From contig CAMHMN010000001.1 of assembly GCA_946186245.1 (NCBI GenBank), positions 186,001 to 250,000 of the forward strand: a stretch of DNA of 64,000 nt. The letters run 5' to 3'. Below, in pieces: positions 20,044 through 29,632 of the stretch (positions within the stretch are counted from its first letter, which is position 1; every line of letters begins with the position of its first letter). The position numbers were made by a program, and so were the translations under genes. This DNA is from an uncultured Clostridia bacterium. Lineage in GTDB: Bacteria; Bacillota; Clostridia; Oscillospirales; Acutalibacteraceae. The notes beneath the pieces are model-generated. The model was not told where the DNA came from, ran no database searches, and worked only from the letters and a program-made list of their open reading frames with translations.

Positions 20044-20649
20044 ATGTATATTACCTGTCTTGATCTTGAAGGTGTATTGGTGCCCGAAATATGGATTGCA
20101 TTTGCAGAAGCCACCGGCATTCCCGAACTGAAAAAGACCACCCGTGACGAGCCGGATTATGATAAGCTCATGGCATACCGCATTGCCATTCTCAAGGAGC
20201 ACGGTCTCGGCCTGAAAGAAATTCAGGATGTCATCGCCACCATTGAACCCATGGAAGGCGCGAAGAAATTCCTTGACGAGCTGCGTTCCATCACCCAGGT
20301 TATCATTATCAGCGACACCTTCACCCAGTTTGCTACCCCGCTTATGAAGAAGCTGGACTGGCCGACGATTTTCTGCAATTCGCTTGTGGTGTCCGATTCG
20401 GGAGAAGTAACAGGCTTCAAAATGCGGGTGGAAAATTCCAAATATTCCACCGTCCGCGCCCTGCAATCCATCGGTTACGACACGATTGCCAGCGGGGACA
20501 GCTACAATGATCTTGGCATGATCAAGGCAAGCAAAGCGGGCTTCCTTTTCCGCAGCACCGAAAAGATTATCGCTGACAACCCCGATGTTCCCGCGTATGA
20601 GACCTACGACGATCTTCTTGACGCGATAAAGAAAGCAATGGCAGAATAA
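20044..20649 (+). CDS. thrH: bifunctional phosphoserine phosphatase/homoserine phosphotransferase ThrH
   Basis: MYITCLDLEGVLVPEIWIAFAEATGIPELKKTTRDEPDYDKLM... HAD fold with ThrH-type N-terminus and SGDSYNDLGM. Confidence 0.88.
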   Translation: MYITCLDLEGVLVPEIWIAFAEATGIPELKKTTRDEPDYDKLMAYRIAILKEHGLGLKEIQDVIATIEPMEGAKKFLDELRSITQVIIISDTFTQFATPLMKKLDWPTIFCNSLVVSDSGEVTGFKMRVENSKYSTVRALQSIGYDTIASGDSYNDLGMIKASKAGFLFRSTEKIIADNPDVPAYETYDDLLDAIKKAMAE

Positions 20650-20654
20650 TACGG

Positions 20655-20707
20655 AATCCCGCTTGGGTTCAGGCAAATTCAGCCGGCCCCAAGCGGGATT
20701 TTTTTAC
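20655..20707 (+). terminator. intrinsic terminator
   Basis: aatcccgcttggg...ccccaagcgggattttttt. Confidence 0.8.
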
Positions 20708-20716
20708 GGGAATCAA

Positions 20717-21403
20717 TTATTCCATTCTTCGCACCTGAACGGCAACGCCGATGATTTGCACATTGGCTTCTTCAAGCTGGTCAGTTGTGAAGAATTTTTC
20801 TTTCATTTTTCGGTCGAGAGGAATGATGGTCTTGCCGTTTCGCTTTCTGATGATGTGGCAGAGAAACGCATTGTCTGAGCCGATGCTGACCAGTCCGACA
20901 CGGTCGGCTGGCACCTTGCTTCTGCGCTCAAAAATCACCATGTCGCCATCATAATATCTTGGAGCAAGCTCGCTGCCGGTAATCCGCAGTCCGAAGAATT
21001 CGTGCCCTCCCGTAAGCCAGCTGGAAGGAATGAATTCCGATGGTTCCTTTTCGATTTCACCGCCGTCTGAAGGATTGTATCGCAAATAAACCTTAATCAG
21101 ATGCCCTGTTTGGTCCTGTTGTTCCAAAGGCTTACCGTCATCCGGCAGGTCGGTTCTGCAGGTGAGATATTCAGCAGAAACTCCGAAAATATGGGACAGA
21201 CAATAGATGGTTCCGGCAGAAGGCTCGTGTATTCCGTTTTCGTATTTGGAAATCATGCCCTTGTTGGTGTTCGCTCCGTAATCCCGGTTTAGCCTGTCGG
21301 CGACTTCTTGCAGCGAAAGCCCTGAAGCTTTGCGCGTTTTTTTCAGCCGTGCGCCAACCAGCGCAGCCTGTTGTTTCTGACTTTCGGATTTCTGTGTCTT
21401 CAA
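20717..21403 (-). CDS. XRE-family HTH regulator with S24/LexA-like C-terminal domain
   Basis: HTH ARLKKTRKASGLSLQEVADRLNRDYGANTNKGMISKYENG; S24-like LRITGSELAPRYYDGDMVIF. Confidence 0.88.
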   Translation of the reverse strand: MKTQKSESQKQQAALVGARLKKTRKASGLSLQEVADRLNRDYGANTNKGMISKYENGIHEPSAGTIYCLSHIFGVSAEYLTCRTDLPDDGKPLEQQDQTGHLIKVYLRYNPSDGGEIEKEPSEFIPSSWLTGGHEFFGLRITGSELAPRYYDGDMVIFERRSKVPADRVGLVSIGSDNAFLCHIIRKRNGKTIIPLDRKMKEKFFTTDQLEEANVQIIGVAVQVRRME

Positions 21404-21439
21404 GAAGAAATCATCCTTTGTATAAAGAACTCTGTTTGT

Positions 21440-22273
21440 TCAAGAAATTCTCATGGAAATGTCGAACGCCTGTACGGAGTGGGTAAGAGCACCTATGGAA
21501 ATAATGTCGACACCCGTTTCGGCAACTTCACGCAGCGTGTCGTGCGTAATGCCGCCGGAGGCTTCCAGCAGCGCCTTGCCTCCGACCAGATTCACGGCTT
21601 CTGTCATGGTCGCGCAGTCCATATTGTCGAGCATAATGATATCTGCGCCGGCATCAAGCGCCTGTCTGACCTCATGAAGATCGCGTGTTTCGACTTCGAT
21701 CTTGACCATATGTCCCAATCTGGAACGCAAAGTGCTGACTGCGCCGGCAATTCCGCCGCAGGCGTCAATGTGGTTGTCCTTGAGCATCGCGCCGTCGCTG
21801 AGATTGTAGCGGTGATTCTTTCCTCCACCCACCGTGACGGCGTACTTCTGAATGGCGCGCAGCCCGGGGAGGGTCTTTCTGGTGTCGGTAATGGCAGCCT
21901 TCGTGCCTTTGACGATCTCAACGCAGCGGGCTGTTTCGGTGGCAATGCCGGACATATGCTGTATCAGATTCAGCGCGGTGCGTTCGCCTTTGAGCAGACA
22001 GCGCATGTTTCCCGAAAATTCGCAGATCACATCGCCTTTGGTGAGTTTGTCGCCGTCATGGAAGTGAACGGTGCATTCAAAGCTGTCGTCCAGCAGACGG
22101 AACACCCTCATAGCCGCGTCAATGCCGCAGAGCACGCCGGATGCTTTCGCCACAAAATACGCCTGTCCGCGCTGCTCCTCCGGAATCACCAGATCGGCAG
22201 TCGTGTCAATATAATTGATGTCCTCTTTGAGGGCGTCTTTGATCAGATCGTCCAGATAGAAATCCAGTACCAT
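21440..22273 (-). CDS. nadC: nicotinate-nucleotide pyrophosphorylase (carboxylating)
   Basis: NLIQHMSGIATETARCVE, TRKTLPGLRAIQKYAVTVGGGKNHRYNLSD, KIEVETR. Confidence 0.96.
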   Translation of the reverse strand: MVLDFYLDDLIKDALKEDINYIDTTADLVIPEEQRGQAYFVAKASGVLCGIDAAMRVFRLLDDSFECTVHFHDGDKLTKGDVICEFSGNMRCLLKGERTALNLIQHMSGIATETARCVEIVKGTKAAITDTRKTLPGLRAIQKYAVTVGGGKNHRYNLSDGAMLKDNHIDACGGIAGAVSTLRSRLGHMVKIEVETRDLHEVRQALDAGADIIMLDNMDCATMTEAVNLVGGKALLEASGGITHDTLREVAETGVDIISIGALTHSVQAFDISMRIS

Positions 22274-22289
22274 AAATTATTCTCTCCCG

Positions 22290-23774
22290 TCAGTTGTTGT
22301 TCTTGGCGTTTTCAATATCCTCGTTCAGCACGATATAGGCAACCGTCACGGCGCTGCGAGCTTCAATCAGGTCCTTGCTCATGGCGAGGTCGTCGGAATA
22401 AACCTCTTTGAGCAATTCCTCGATAACCGGCATGTTTTCTATTGCCTTATCGGTGTTGAGGGTGACAAAATGAGCCTCCTGCAAGATATTGCGGATCGCG
22501 GTGCGGATTCCCTTGCGCAGCGGCTTACCGTCCTTGGAAGGCATCTTTGGCTCATCCTTGGGTTTGACACAGCCGTTCACGCAGATATTGAGGATGATGT
22601 CGGTTGCCGCGCGCCTGGAAAACACCAGCGCTTCCAGCAGCGAATTGCTGGCAAGACGGTTCTTGCCGTGAATACCGGTGTGCGAACATTCACCCACGGC
22701 ATAGAGTCCCGGCACATTGGTTCTCGCCTTGGTGTCGACATTGATACCGCCCATCAGATAATGCTGCGTGGGATAAATCGGGATCCATTCCTTGGTCATG
22801 TCAATGCCTTCCTGAAGGCATTTTTCATAGATCATGGGGAATCTGCCCCGCACAAAATCGGAATCTTCGTGGGTGATATCAAGGTAGAATTTATCGCTTC
22901 CAAGACGCTGCCCTTCCTGAATGATGATGCGGGAAACCACATCGCGAGGAGCCAATTCACCGCGGTAGTCGTAATTTTCCACAAAGCGGTCGCCATTGAC
23001 ATTTCTGAGCACCGCGCCTTCGCCGCGAACCGCTTCCGAAATGAGGAAGCGCTCGTGAGAATCGTCCTTGGGTGCAAATCCTGTCGGATGGAACTGAATG
23101 TAGGAGAGATTTTTGATTTTCGCCCCGAGATTGTACGCCATGGTAATACCGTCGCCGGTAGCGATTGCGGAATTGGTAGTGTATTTGAAGACTCTGCCGA
23201 TTCCGCCCGTACCGAGAATGACATAAGGCGCAAAGACAGGCTTTATTTCACCGTCAGCCGACAGAATTCCTAGCCAGAAGCCGCCTCCGCTGTCCTTCTG
23301 CAGGGAACAGAGCAGGGTGTTTTCCAGAAGCTCCACATTGGGCTTTTCGGCCACCAGTTCCAGAAGCTGCCGGACAATCTCGCGTCCTGTGGAATCCTTG
23401 TGGTGAGCAATTCTGTGGCGGCTGTGTCCGCCTTCGAGTGTCATGGAGAGATTTCCCTGGCTGTCGCTGTCGAATTGTACGCCAAGCTCTCTCAGCTTCA
23501 GTACATCGGAAGGACCCTCGGTGACAAGCACTTCCAGCGCGGAAAGGTCATTTTTGTAGCCGCCTGCAATCAGCGTATCGGCGATATGCAGCTTGTAATT
23601 GTCGTTGTCCTTGTCGATGACAGCCGCAACGCCGCCCTGTGCAAGCGAGCTGTTGGAAAGAGAAAGCTCACGCTTGCTGATGACCAGTACGCTGATGTCG
23701 CTGCCGAATTGCAGCGCCGCGTAGAGTCCCGAAACGCCGGAACCGACTATCACTACATCATAATTGTCTTTCAT
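22290..23774 (-). CDS. nadB: L-aspartate oxidase
   Basis: YDVVIVGSGVSGLYAAL; SLAQGGVAAVI; HRIAHHKDSTGREI; YPTQHYLMGGINVD. Confidence 0.95.
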   Translation of the reverse strand: MKDNYDVVIVGSGVSGLYAALQFGSDISVLVISKRELSLSNSSLAQGGVAAVIDKDNDNYKLHIADTLIAGGYKNDLSALEVLVTEGPSDVLKLRELGVQFDSDSQGNLSMTLEGGHSRHRIAHHKDSTGREIVRQLLELVAEKPNVELLENTLLCSLQKDSGGGFWLGILSADGEIKPVFAPYVILGTGGIGRVFKYTTNSAIATGDGITMAYNLGAKIKNLSYIQFHPTGFAPKDDSHERFLISEAVRGEGAVLRNVNGDRFVENYDYRGELAPRDVVSRIIIQEGQRLGSDKFYLDITHEDSDFVRGRFPMIYEKCLQEGIDMTKEWIPIYPTQHYLMGGINVDTKARTNVPGLYAVGECSHTGIHGKNRLASNSLLEALVFSRRAATDIILNICVNGCVKPKDEPKMPSKDGKPLRKGIRTAIRNILQEAHFVTLNTDKAIENMPVIEELLKEVYSDDLAMSKDLIEARSAVTVAYIVLNEDIENAKNNN

Positions 23775-23829
23775 TTGAAATCCGTCATTCCTTAAACTAA
23801 GATAATGTCGATGGGCTTGATCAATACAA

Positions 23830-24750
23830 TCAGCCGCCGTATTTGAGCATATTGTCAATGCTTCGCTTTGCTTTCAGGCGAAGCTCTTCCTCGATCTCTA
23901 TCACGTCTCCGAAATTGCCGAGAATCGCGTCGTAGACATTCTGGAGCGTGGTCATCTTCATATTCGGGCAAACCAGTTTGGTCGGGGCCAGCTGGAAGAA
24001 GCCCCGCTCGGGATAATCGCGGCTAAGCTTGTCGCAGACGCCTTTTTCAGTGGCAATGACCACATCATCGCTGACGCTCTTGCAGTAGTTGATGATCTCG
24101 GAGGTGGACCCGATGAAGTCGCACAGCGCAACTACTTCCTTGCGGCATTCGGGGTGAACGGCGATTTTTGCGCCGGGATGTTTGGCCTTGGCATCCTGTA
24201 CGTCCTTGACAGAAACGCTGTGATGCGTCGGACAGCAGCCGTCCCAGAGAATGATCTCCTTTTCCGGAACGAATTTCGCCACATAGCTGCCCAGATTCTG
24301 ATCGGGAATAAAGAGAACCTTCTTTGAAGGCAGGGAAGAGACGATCTTTACAGCCGTAGAGGAAGTGACGCAGACGTCACATTCGGCTTTCAGCTCGGTG
24401 GAAGTGTTGATGTAGGCGCAGACGCAGACATCGGGATTCTCCTGACGGAAGGCCCTCACGCGTTCGGGAGAAATCTGTTCCGCCATGGGACAGGTTGCCT
24501 TCCTGTGGGAGAGAACGACCTCCTTTTCCGGGGAGAGAATCTTCACCGTATCTGCCATGAAACGCACGCCGCAGAGCAGCACACGTCTGACTTCCGGCAT
24601 CTTGGCTGCTGCCTTGGAAAGGGCAAAGCTGTCGCCGGAAATGTCGGCAATGTCGATGATATCCGGATCCTGATAGGTGTGAGCCAGCACGAGCGTGCCG
24701 GTGTCCTTTTTGGCCTGCATGATCGCCTGCTTCAGCTCAGAAGTGTTCAT
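23830..24750 (-). CDS. nadA: quinolinate synthase A
   Basis: LVLAHTYQDPDIIDIADISGDSFALSKAA; CVTSSTAVKIV; HPECRKEVV. Confidence 0.95.
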   Translation of the reverse strand: MNTSELKQAIMQAKKDTGTLVLAHTYQDPDIIDIADISGDSFALSKAAAKMPEVRRVLLCGVRFMADTVKILSPEKEVVLSHRKATCPMAEQISPERVRAFRQENPDVCVCAYINTSTELKAECDVCVTSSTAVKIVSSLPSKKVLFIPDQNLGSYVAKFVPEKEIILWDGCCPTHHSVSVKDVQDAKAKHPGAKIAVHPECRKEVVALCDFIGSTSEIINYCKSVSDDVVIATEKGVCDKLSRDYPERGFFQLAPTKLVCPNMKMTTLQNVYDAILGNFGDVIEIEEELRLKAKRSIDNMLKYGG

Positions 24751-24811
24751 AAAAATCATATCCTTTCGAGGAGAAAATGGAAAATCAGTCAAATTGATTA
24801 TAGTTATCTTC

Positions 24812-24840
24812 ATTTTAGCACAACGCAAAGCTCTTTTCAA
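24812..24840 (-). promoter_or_regulatory. candidate nadABC promoter (TTGAAA-17-TAAAAT)
   Basis: Minus strand TTGAAA agagctttgcgttgtgc TAAAAT upstream of nadA. Confidence 0.65.
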
Positions 24841-24903
24841 GTATTTTGCTTGTCATTCGTTTTGTTTTTATGCGATAATTTTACAATTCTTTCAAGAAAA
24901 TTC

Positions 24904-24932
24904 TTGCGTCTTTTACGTCCGGCTGTTATAAT
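24904..24932 (+). promoter_or_regulatory. candidate promoter TTGCGT-17-TATAAT
   Basis: TTGCGT cttttacgtccggctgt TATAAT, divergent from nadA. Confidence 0.6.
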
Positions 24933-24983
24933 AGGGAGGACCGACAGAAGCGATACGTGCTATTTACGAAAGGGTCATCTATT

Positions 24984-25424
24984 ATGCAAATGAGAATGAT
25001 GAAAATAACGGATTACGAACAGGTTTATCATTTATGGCTGACCTGTTCCGGAATGGGACTCAACAATCTTGACGATTCAGAGGAAGGAATCGAGCGATTT
25101 TTGCACAGAAATCCATCAACTTGTTTTGTCGCGGAAGAAGGGAATCGGATCATCGGCGCGATTCTCGCGGGGAACGACGGCAGAAGGGGCTATATCTATC
25201 ATACGGCGGTGAATCCGGAATACAGGCGGCAGGGGATTGCCAAAAGGCTTTTTGAAGAAGCGGCGTCCGCGTTGAAAGCGCTGGGAATCCATAAAATCGC
25301 GCTGGTTGTCTTTTCAAAGAACGCGGAGGGCAACGCCTTCTGGGAAGAACAAGGGTTTTCCGTCCGTGAGGATCTGGTTTACCGGAACAAGGCGATTACG
25401 GATATGATAAGAATTGACACGTAA
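24984..25424 (+). CDS. GNAT family N-acetyltransferase
   Basis: GAILAGNDGRRGYIYHTAVNPEYRRQGIAKRLFEEA acetyl-CoA motif. Confidence 0.88.
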   Translation: MQMRMMKITDYEQVYHLWLTCSGMGLNNLDDSEEGIERFLHRNPSTCFVAEEGNRIIGAILAGNDGRRGYIYHTAVNPEYRRQGIAKRLFEEAASALKALGIHKIALVVFSKNAEGNAFWEEQGFSVREDLVYRNKAITDMIRIDT

Positions 25425-25443
25425 TCTTTTAGGAGAATGAAAA

Positions 25444-25890
25444 ATGGAAAAATCAAAAGTAGCAATTTACACAGACGGCGCCTGTTCCGGCAATCCCGGT
25501 CCCGGCGGATGGGGTGCGGTGCTGATTTACGGCGAGCATGAAAAGCAGCTTTCCGGCGGCGAACCGGAAACCACCAACAACCGCATGGAACTGACCGCCG
25601 TGATCGAAGCCCTGTCGCTGCTGAAGCGTCCCTGTGAAGTGACGCTTACCACCGATTCCAAATACGTATCCGACAGCGTGACAAAGGGCTGGGTTTACGG
25701 CTGGCAGAAGCGCGGCTGGAAAAAGAGCGACGGTAAGCCGGCTCTCAATCCCGACCTCTGGGAAAAGCTGCTTCCTCTGCTCCGAATGCACGATGTAAAA
25801 TTCGTCTGGATCAAGGGACACGCGGGCCACAAGTACAACGAAATCTGCGACAGGCTGGCCGTCGCGGAATGGCAGAAATTCAAGAAATAA
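25444..25890 (+). CDS. rnhA: ribonuclease HI
   Basis: [51 protein letters not shown]-type motif. Confidence 0.96.
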   Translation: MEKSKVAIYTDGACSGNPGPGGWGAVLIYGEHEKQLSGGEPETTNNRMELTAVIEALSLLKRPCEVTLTTDSKYVSDSVTKGWVYGWQKRGWKKSDGKPALNPDLWEKLLPLLRMHDVKFVWIKGHAGHKYNEICDRLAVAEWQKFKK

Positions 25891-25905
25891 TTTTTCCGCA
25901 TAAAA

Positions 25906-25943
25906 CCCCTTTACTCGCGGCATACTAATAGCGTAGAAAGGGG
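25906..25943 (+). other. stem-loop overlapping the probable RBS of the 25955 small CDS
   Basis: CCCCTTT...AAAGGGG arms (7 bp) plus inner CGC/GCG. Confidence 0.5.
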
Positions 25944-25954
25944 CTGAATGACCA

Positions 25955-26191
25955 ATGGGCAAGAAGAATAAACAACCCAGTCATATTCCGCAGACCGACC
26001 AGTACGGTCAGTTTGAGAGTATGGACGCAATGAACGTCGTTTCCGACACCGAATGCACGGGAATGATCCCGACGCCTCCCGGTGGCTGCGATGACTGCAA
26101 TTCCTACCGCGAGATCAACGATATTCCCACGGAACCGACGAAAATCCGCGAAACAAAAGGTAATAAAAAGAGCAGGAATAACAATCGGTAA
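25955..26191 (+). CDS. small hydrophilic protein, unknown function
   Basis: 78-aa ORF with AAAGGGG RBS upstream and terminator downstream; central TPPGGCDDCNSYREINDIPTEP. Confidence 0.6.
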   Translation: MGKKNKQPSHIPQTDQYGQFESMDAMNVVSDTECTGMIPTPPGGCDDCNSYREINDIPTEPTKIRETKGNKKSRNNNR

Positions 26192-26192
26192 A

Positions 26193-26247
26193 CAAAAACC
26201 TCTTCCTCCGCCGCTGAATGAACAAGCCGCGTGGGGAAGAGGTTTTT
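26193..26247 (+). terminator. intrinsic terminator
   Basis: aaaaacctcttcc...ggggaagaggttttt. Confidence 0.75.
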
Positions 26248-26291
26248 CTGTTATTTTGTTGCTATTCACGCACGAAAAGCTTTGGGAAAAA

Positions 26292-28076
26292 TTACTCAGC
26301 TAGCTTGGCCTCAAGAGTGTCAAGCTCTGCCTGGAGCTTTGCGGGCAGCTTGTCGCCAAACTTGGCATAGAATTCCTTGATGCCGGGAATCTCTGCTTTC
26401 CAGAGATCCTTGTCGACGTTGAGAATGCCTGCGAGTGCTTCCTTGGAGAAATCAAGGCCTTCCAGGTTGATGTCGTCCACTTCGGGAACAAAGCCGATAG
26501 CGGTTTCCTTTGCGTCGACCTTGCCTTCGCATCTCTTGAGCATCCAGTCGAGGACGCGGAGATTGTCGCCGAAGCCCGGCCAGATGAAGTGGCCTTCGTC
26601 GTCAGTGCGGAACCAGTTGACATGGAAGATCTTGGGAGCCTTGTCGCCGAGCTTTTCGCCCATGTCGATCCAGTGCTGCCAGTAGTCAGCCATGTTGTAG
26701 CCGCAGAAGGGGATCATCGCCATCGGGTCACGGCGGACAACGCCGACTGCGCCGGTAGCGGCTGCGGTGGTTTCGGAAGCCATGGTAGAGCCTACAAATA
26801 CGCCGTGGTTCCAGTCTCTTGACTGATACACCAGGGGAGCGGTCTTTGCACGGCGGCCGCCGAAGACGATCGCGCTGATCGGCACACCGGTGGTGGAGTC
26901 GAATTCAGACGAAACGCAGGGGCAGTTCTTTGCGGGAGCGGTGAAACGGGAGTTGGGATGAGCGAGCTTGTTGCCTGCAGCGGTGTACTCCACGCCGTTG
27001 ACCTTTTCGCCCTTCCACTCGACAGCGTTGACAGGGGGATTCTTGTCAAGACCTTCCCACCAGACGGTGTTGTCGTCGAGGTTGTGAGCGACGTTGGTGA
27101 AGATGGTGCCCTTTCTGGTAGAAGCAAGTGCGTTGGGATTGGACTTCTGGTTGGTGCCGGGAGCGACGCCGAAGAAGCCGTTTTCAGGATTGATCGCCCA
27201 CAGTCTGCCGTCGGGACCGATTCTCAGCCAGCTGATGTCGTCGCCGACACACCAGACCTTGTAGCCCTTCTCTTTGTAAACCTGCGGAGGAATCATCATA
27301 GCGAGGTTGGTCTTGCCGCAGGCGGAGGGGAAGGCAGCACAGACGTACTTGATCTCGCCTTCGGGATTTTCCAGACCGAGAATGAGCATATGCTCGGCCA
27401 TCCAGCCTTCCTTCCAGCCCTGATAGGAGGCAATGCGGAGCGCGAAGCACTTCTTGCCGAGAAGGACGTTTCCGCCGTAAGCGGAATTGACCGAAATGAT
27501 GGTGTTGTCCTGCGGGAACTGGCAGATATATCTCTTTTCCTCATCGACGTCGCACTTTGCGTGGAGGCCCTTGACCCAGTCGGTGTTCTCATTGCCGAAA
27601 GCGTCGAGAACAGCCTTGCCGCAGCGTGTCATGATGGCCATGTTGAGAACAACATAGATGGAATCGGTAACTTCAAGACCTACCTTGGAGAACTGAGAAC
27701 CGATCGGACCCATGGAGTAGGGAATGATGTACATTGTTCTGCCTGCGTAAGTGCCTCTTGCGATGTCGTAGAGCATCTTGTAGGCGTCAGCGGGTTCCAT
27801 CCAGTTATTGGTGGGGCCGGCTTCTTCCTTGGAATTTGCGCAGATAAAGGTGCGTGCTTCAACGCGGGCAACGTCGTTGGGCTTCGTGCGGTGCAGATAG
27901 CAGCCGGGGAGTTTTTCCTCGTTGAGCTTGATCATTTCGCCGGTCGAGCATGCTTCCTTGCGAAGCTCTTCGAGCTGTTCCTCTGAGCCGTCGATCCATA
28001 CGATCTGATCCGGCTTAAGAAGCTCCGTCATTTCATCGAGCCATGCGAGCATTGACTTATTCTGAGTTAATGCCAT
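26292..28076 (-). CDS. pckG: phosphoenolpyruvate carboxykinase (GTP)
   Basis: AAFPSACGKTNLAMM; WLRIGPDGRLWAINPENGFFGVAPGT; RDWNHGVFVGSTMASE. Confidence 0.96.
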   Translation of the reverse strand: MALTQNKSMLAWLDEMTELLKPDQIVWIDGSEEQLEELRKEACSTGEMIKLNEEKLPGCYLHRTKPNDVARVEARTFICANSKEEAGPTNNWMEPADAYKMLYDIARGTYAGRTMYIIPYSMGPIGSQFSKVGLEVTDSIYVVLNMAIMTRCGKAVLDAFGNENTDWVKGLHAKCDVDEEKRYICQFPQDNTIISVNSAYGGNVLLGKKCFALRIASYQGWKEGWMAEHMLILGLENPEGEIKYVCAAFPSACGKTNLAMMIPPQVYKEKGYKVWCVGDDISWLRIGPDGRLWAINPENGFFGVAPGTNQKSNPNALASTRKGTIFTNVAHNLDDNTVWWEGLDKNPPVNAVEWKGEKVNGVEYTAAGNKLAHPNSRFTAPAKNCPCVSSEFDSTTGVPISAIVFGGRRAKTAPLVYQSRDWNHGVFVGSTMASETTAAATGAVGVVRRDPMAMIPFCGYNMADYWQHWIDMGEKLGDKAPKIFHVNWFRTDDEGHFIWPGFGDNLRVLDWMLKRCEGKVDAKETAIGFVPEVDDINLEGLDFSKEALAGILNVDKDLWKAEIPGIKEFYAKFGDKLPAKLQAELDTLEAKLAE

Positions 28077-28136
28077 AAAAATAATCTCCTTTCACATTCG
28101 GGCAACATAAAACTGACTAAATAATCACCCGAAGAG

Positions 28137-28152
28137 GTACAATTGTTTGTAC
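28137..28152. promoter_or_regulatory. perfect palindrome GTACAA-ttgt-TTGTAC just downstream of the pckG promoter
   Basis: Read directly; about +2 to +17 relative to the predicted pckG start. Confidence 0.6.
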
Positions 28153-28160
28153 TTGGCATC

Positions 28161-28190
28161 ATTATACAATATTTCATATGCTTATTTCAA
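28161..28190 (-). promoter_or_regulatory. candidate pckG promoter TTGAAA-18-TATAAT with TG preceding -10
   Basis: Minus strand TTGAAA taagcatatgaaatattg TATAAT. Confidence 0.7.
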
Positions 28191-28292
28191 GTGATAAACT
28201 GTTAATATTTTTTCTGAAAATATGATATTTTTAACTTTAATCAAAAACTAATATGCAAAACGGTTAAAATACGATCTCACGCTGTGATCAAT

Positions 28293-28336
28293 GACAGAAA
28301 AAAGCGGCAGGAATAACGGTCATCATTCCTGCCGAC
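28293..28336 (-). terminator. intrinsic terminator for the minus-strand cluster
   Basis: Minus strand cggcaggaatgatgaccgttattcctgccgcttttttc. Confidence 0.8.
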
Positions 28337-28342
28337 GCAATA

Positions 28343-29620
28343 TTATTCGTTTGGCACAGCCGTTGCAAAATACAGGATGTCGCTCACTTCACGCTGACCT
28401 CCGTAGGCCGGTTTGTTGAATGCCTGTTTGTTATAGAGCATGGTGCCTGTCTGGCCTCCGTCGAGGTTGTAAGCAAATCTGACACCCATCGACTGAATCT
28501 CATTGGCGAACTCTCTGAGCGTAAGACCCGGCATTTCAATGACACAGAGCAGGTAATGCTTGTCGTAATCGAACTGACAGATACAGGCTCTCGGATAAAT
28601 CTTGCTGCATTGACAGATATAATGGTCAATCTTATCTGATTCGCTGACTTTATAGTCGTCGATGAGAATCGGGCCGAAGGAAAATGTATGAATCACATCG
28701 CCGTTTTTATACATGTCAGTTTCAAAAAAGTCCTTAGAATCGGTGAACCCGTAGAAATTACCGTTCTTGTCATAGACGGCGTCTTCCAGGAACGATCTCG
28801 TGTTGCCTCGGACCACCTGACCGTACTGCATAATAATTCCCACATCACGGAAAGCCGCGTAATCGGCAGACATTCCGACAACGCCGTTGGTTCTCTTGAA
28901 GATGTTGCTCGGAAAATCGAGATGCTTGTTGCTGATGACGTTGTCGACAAGAGTACGCCTCAACTGACTGGGATGCACGATCCAGATCTCCGCGAAATTG
29001 AATACCACCCCAAGACGCTTTTCTTTCCAGCACTTTACTTCGATCGTGTCGTCTTTGTAGTAATCGATGGGCTTCTCGTTGTAATTCTTGCGCACATCAT
29101 CTTCAATTTTGGTAAACTTTTCACTGTCGGGTTCCGGCGTAAGAATGTCGGTCATATCGAGGATATACTGACGCGGAATATTGTGAATATCGCTCAGGGC
29201 ATCCCTGAGCAGGTTGCCGGAAGAAATCTGATAGTAGGAATTTCTGTCCTTTGACATAAGGGAAGCGGATTGCAGATTCATGACATTGCCGGAAGGCAGA
29301 ACCCATGAAAACAATACCACCCACAAAATCAGCAAAACCGACTTTGCAAAAGAACCCATCACGCCGGATGATTTTTTGGCGTGGGCTGACCCGGCGGGGC
29401 TTCTGTCAGGTCTGATGTCGGAATGTGCGACCGGTTTTGGCTCTGCGGTGTCTGAAGGAATGTCTGACTGAACGTGAGCAAATCCGACCGGATCGTTTGC
29501 AGCCGTATTGGAGTCGGGATTCTCCGTGTTTCCGTAAAAATCGTCGAAGTTTAACGACTGTATCAGATCTTCCGCCTGTTCATCGGAAATGAATCTTTTT
29601 TTATTAGCGTTCCTGGACAT
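28343..29620 (-). CDS. membrane-anchored phosphodiester glycosidase (NAGPA/DUF2233-like) family protein
   Basis: TM segment SVLLILWVVLFSWVLPSG; C-terminal VRFAYNLDGGQTGTMLYN resembles the NAGPA NLDGGGS/T motif. Confidence 0.8.
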   Translation of the reverse strand: MSRNANKKRFISDEQAEDLIQSLNFDDFYGNTENPDSNTAANDPVGFAHVQSDIPSDTAEPKPVAHSDIRPDRSPAGSAHAKKSSGVMGSFAKSVLLILWVVLFSWVLPSGNVMNLQSASLMSKDRNSYYQISSGNLLRDALSDIHNIPRQYILDMTDILTPEPDSEKFTKIEDDVRKNYNEKPIDYYKDDTIEVKCWKEKRLGVVFNFAEIWIVHPSQLRRTLVDNVISNKHLDFPSNIFKRTNGVVGMSADYAAFRDVGIIMQYGQVVRGNTRSFLEDAVYDKNGNFYGFTDSKDFFETDMYKNGDVIHTFSFGPILIDDYKVSESDKIDHYICQCSKIYPRACICQFDYDKHYLLCVIEMPGLTLREFANEIQSMGVRFAYNLDGGQTGTMLYNKQAFNKPAYGGQREVSDILYFATAVPNE

Positions 29621-29632
29621 TTTCTCATTCCT

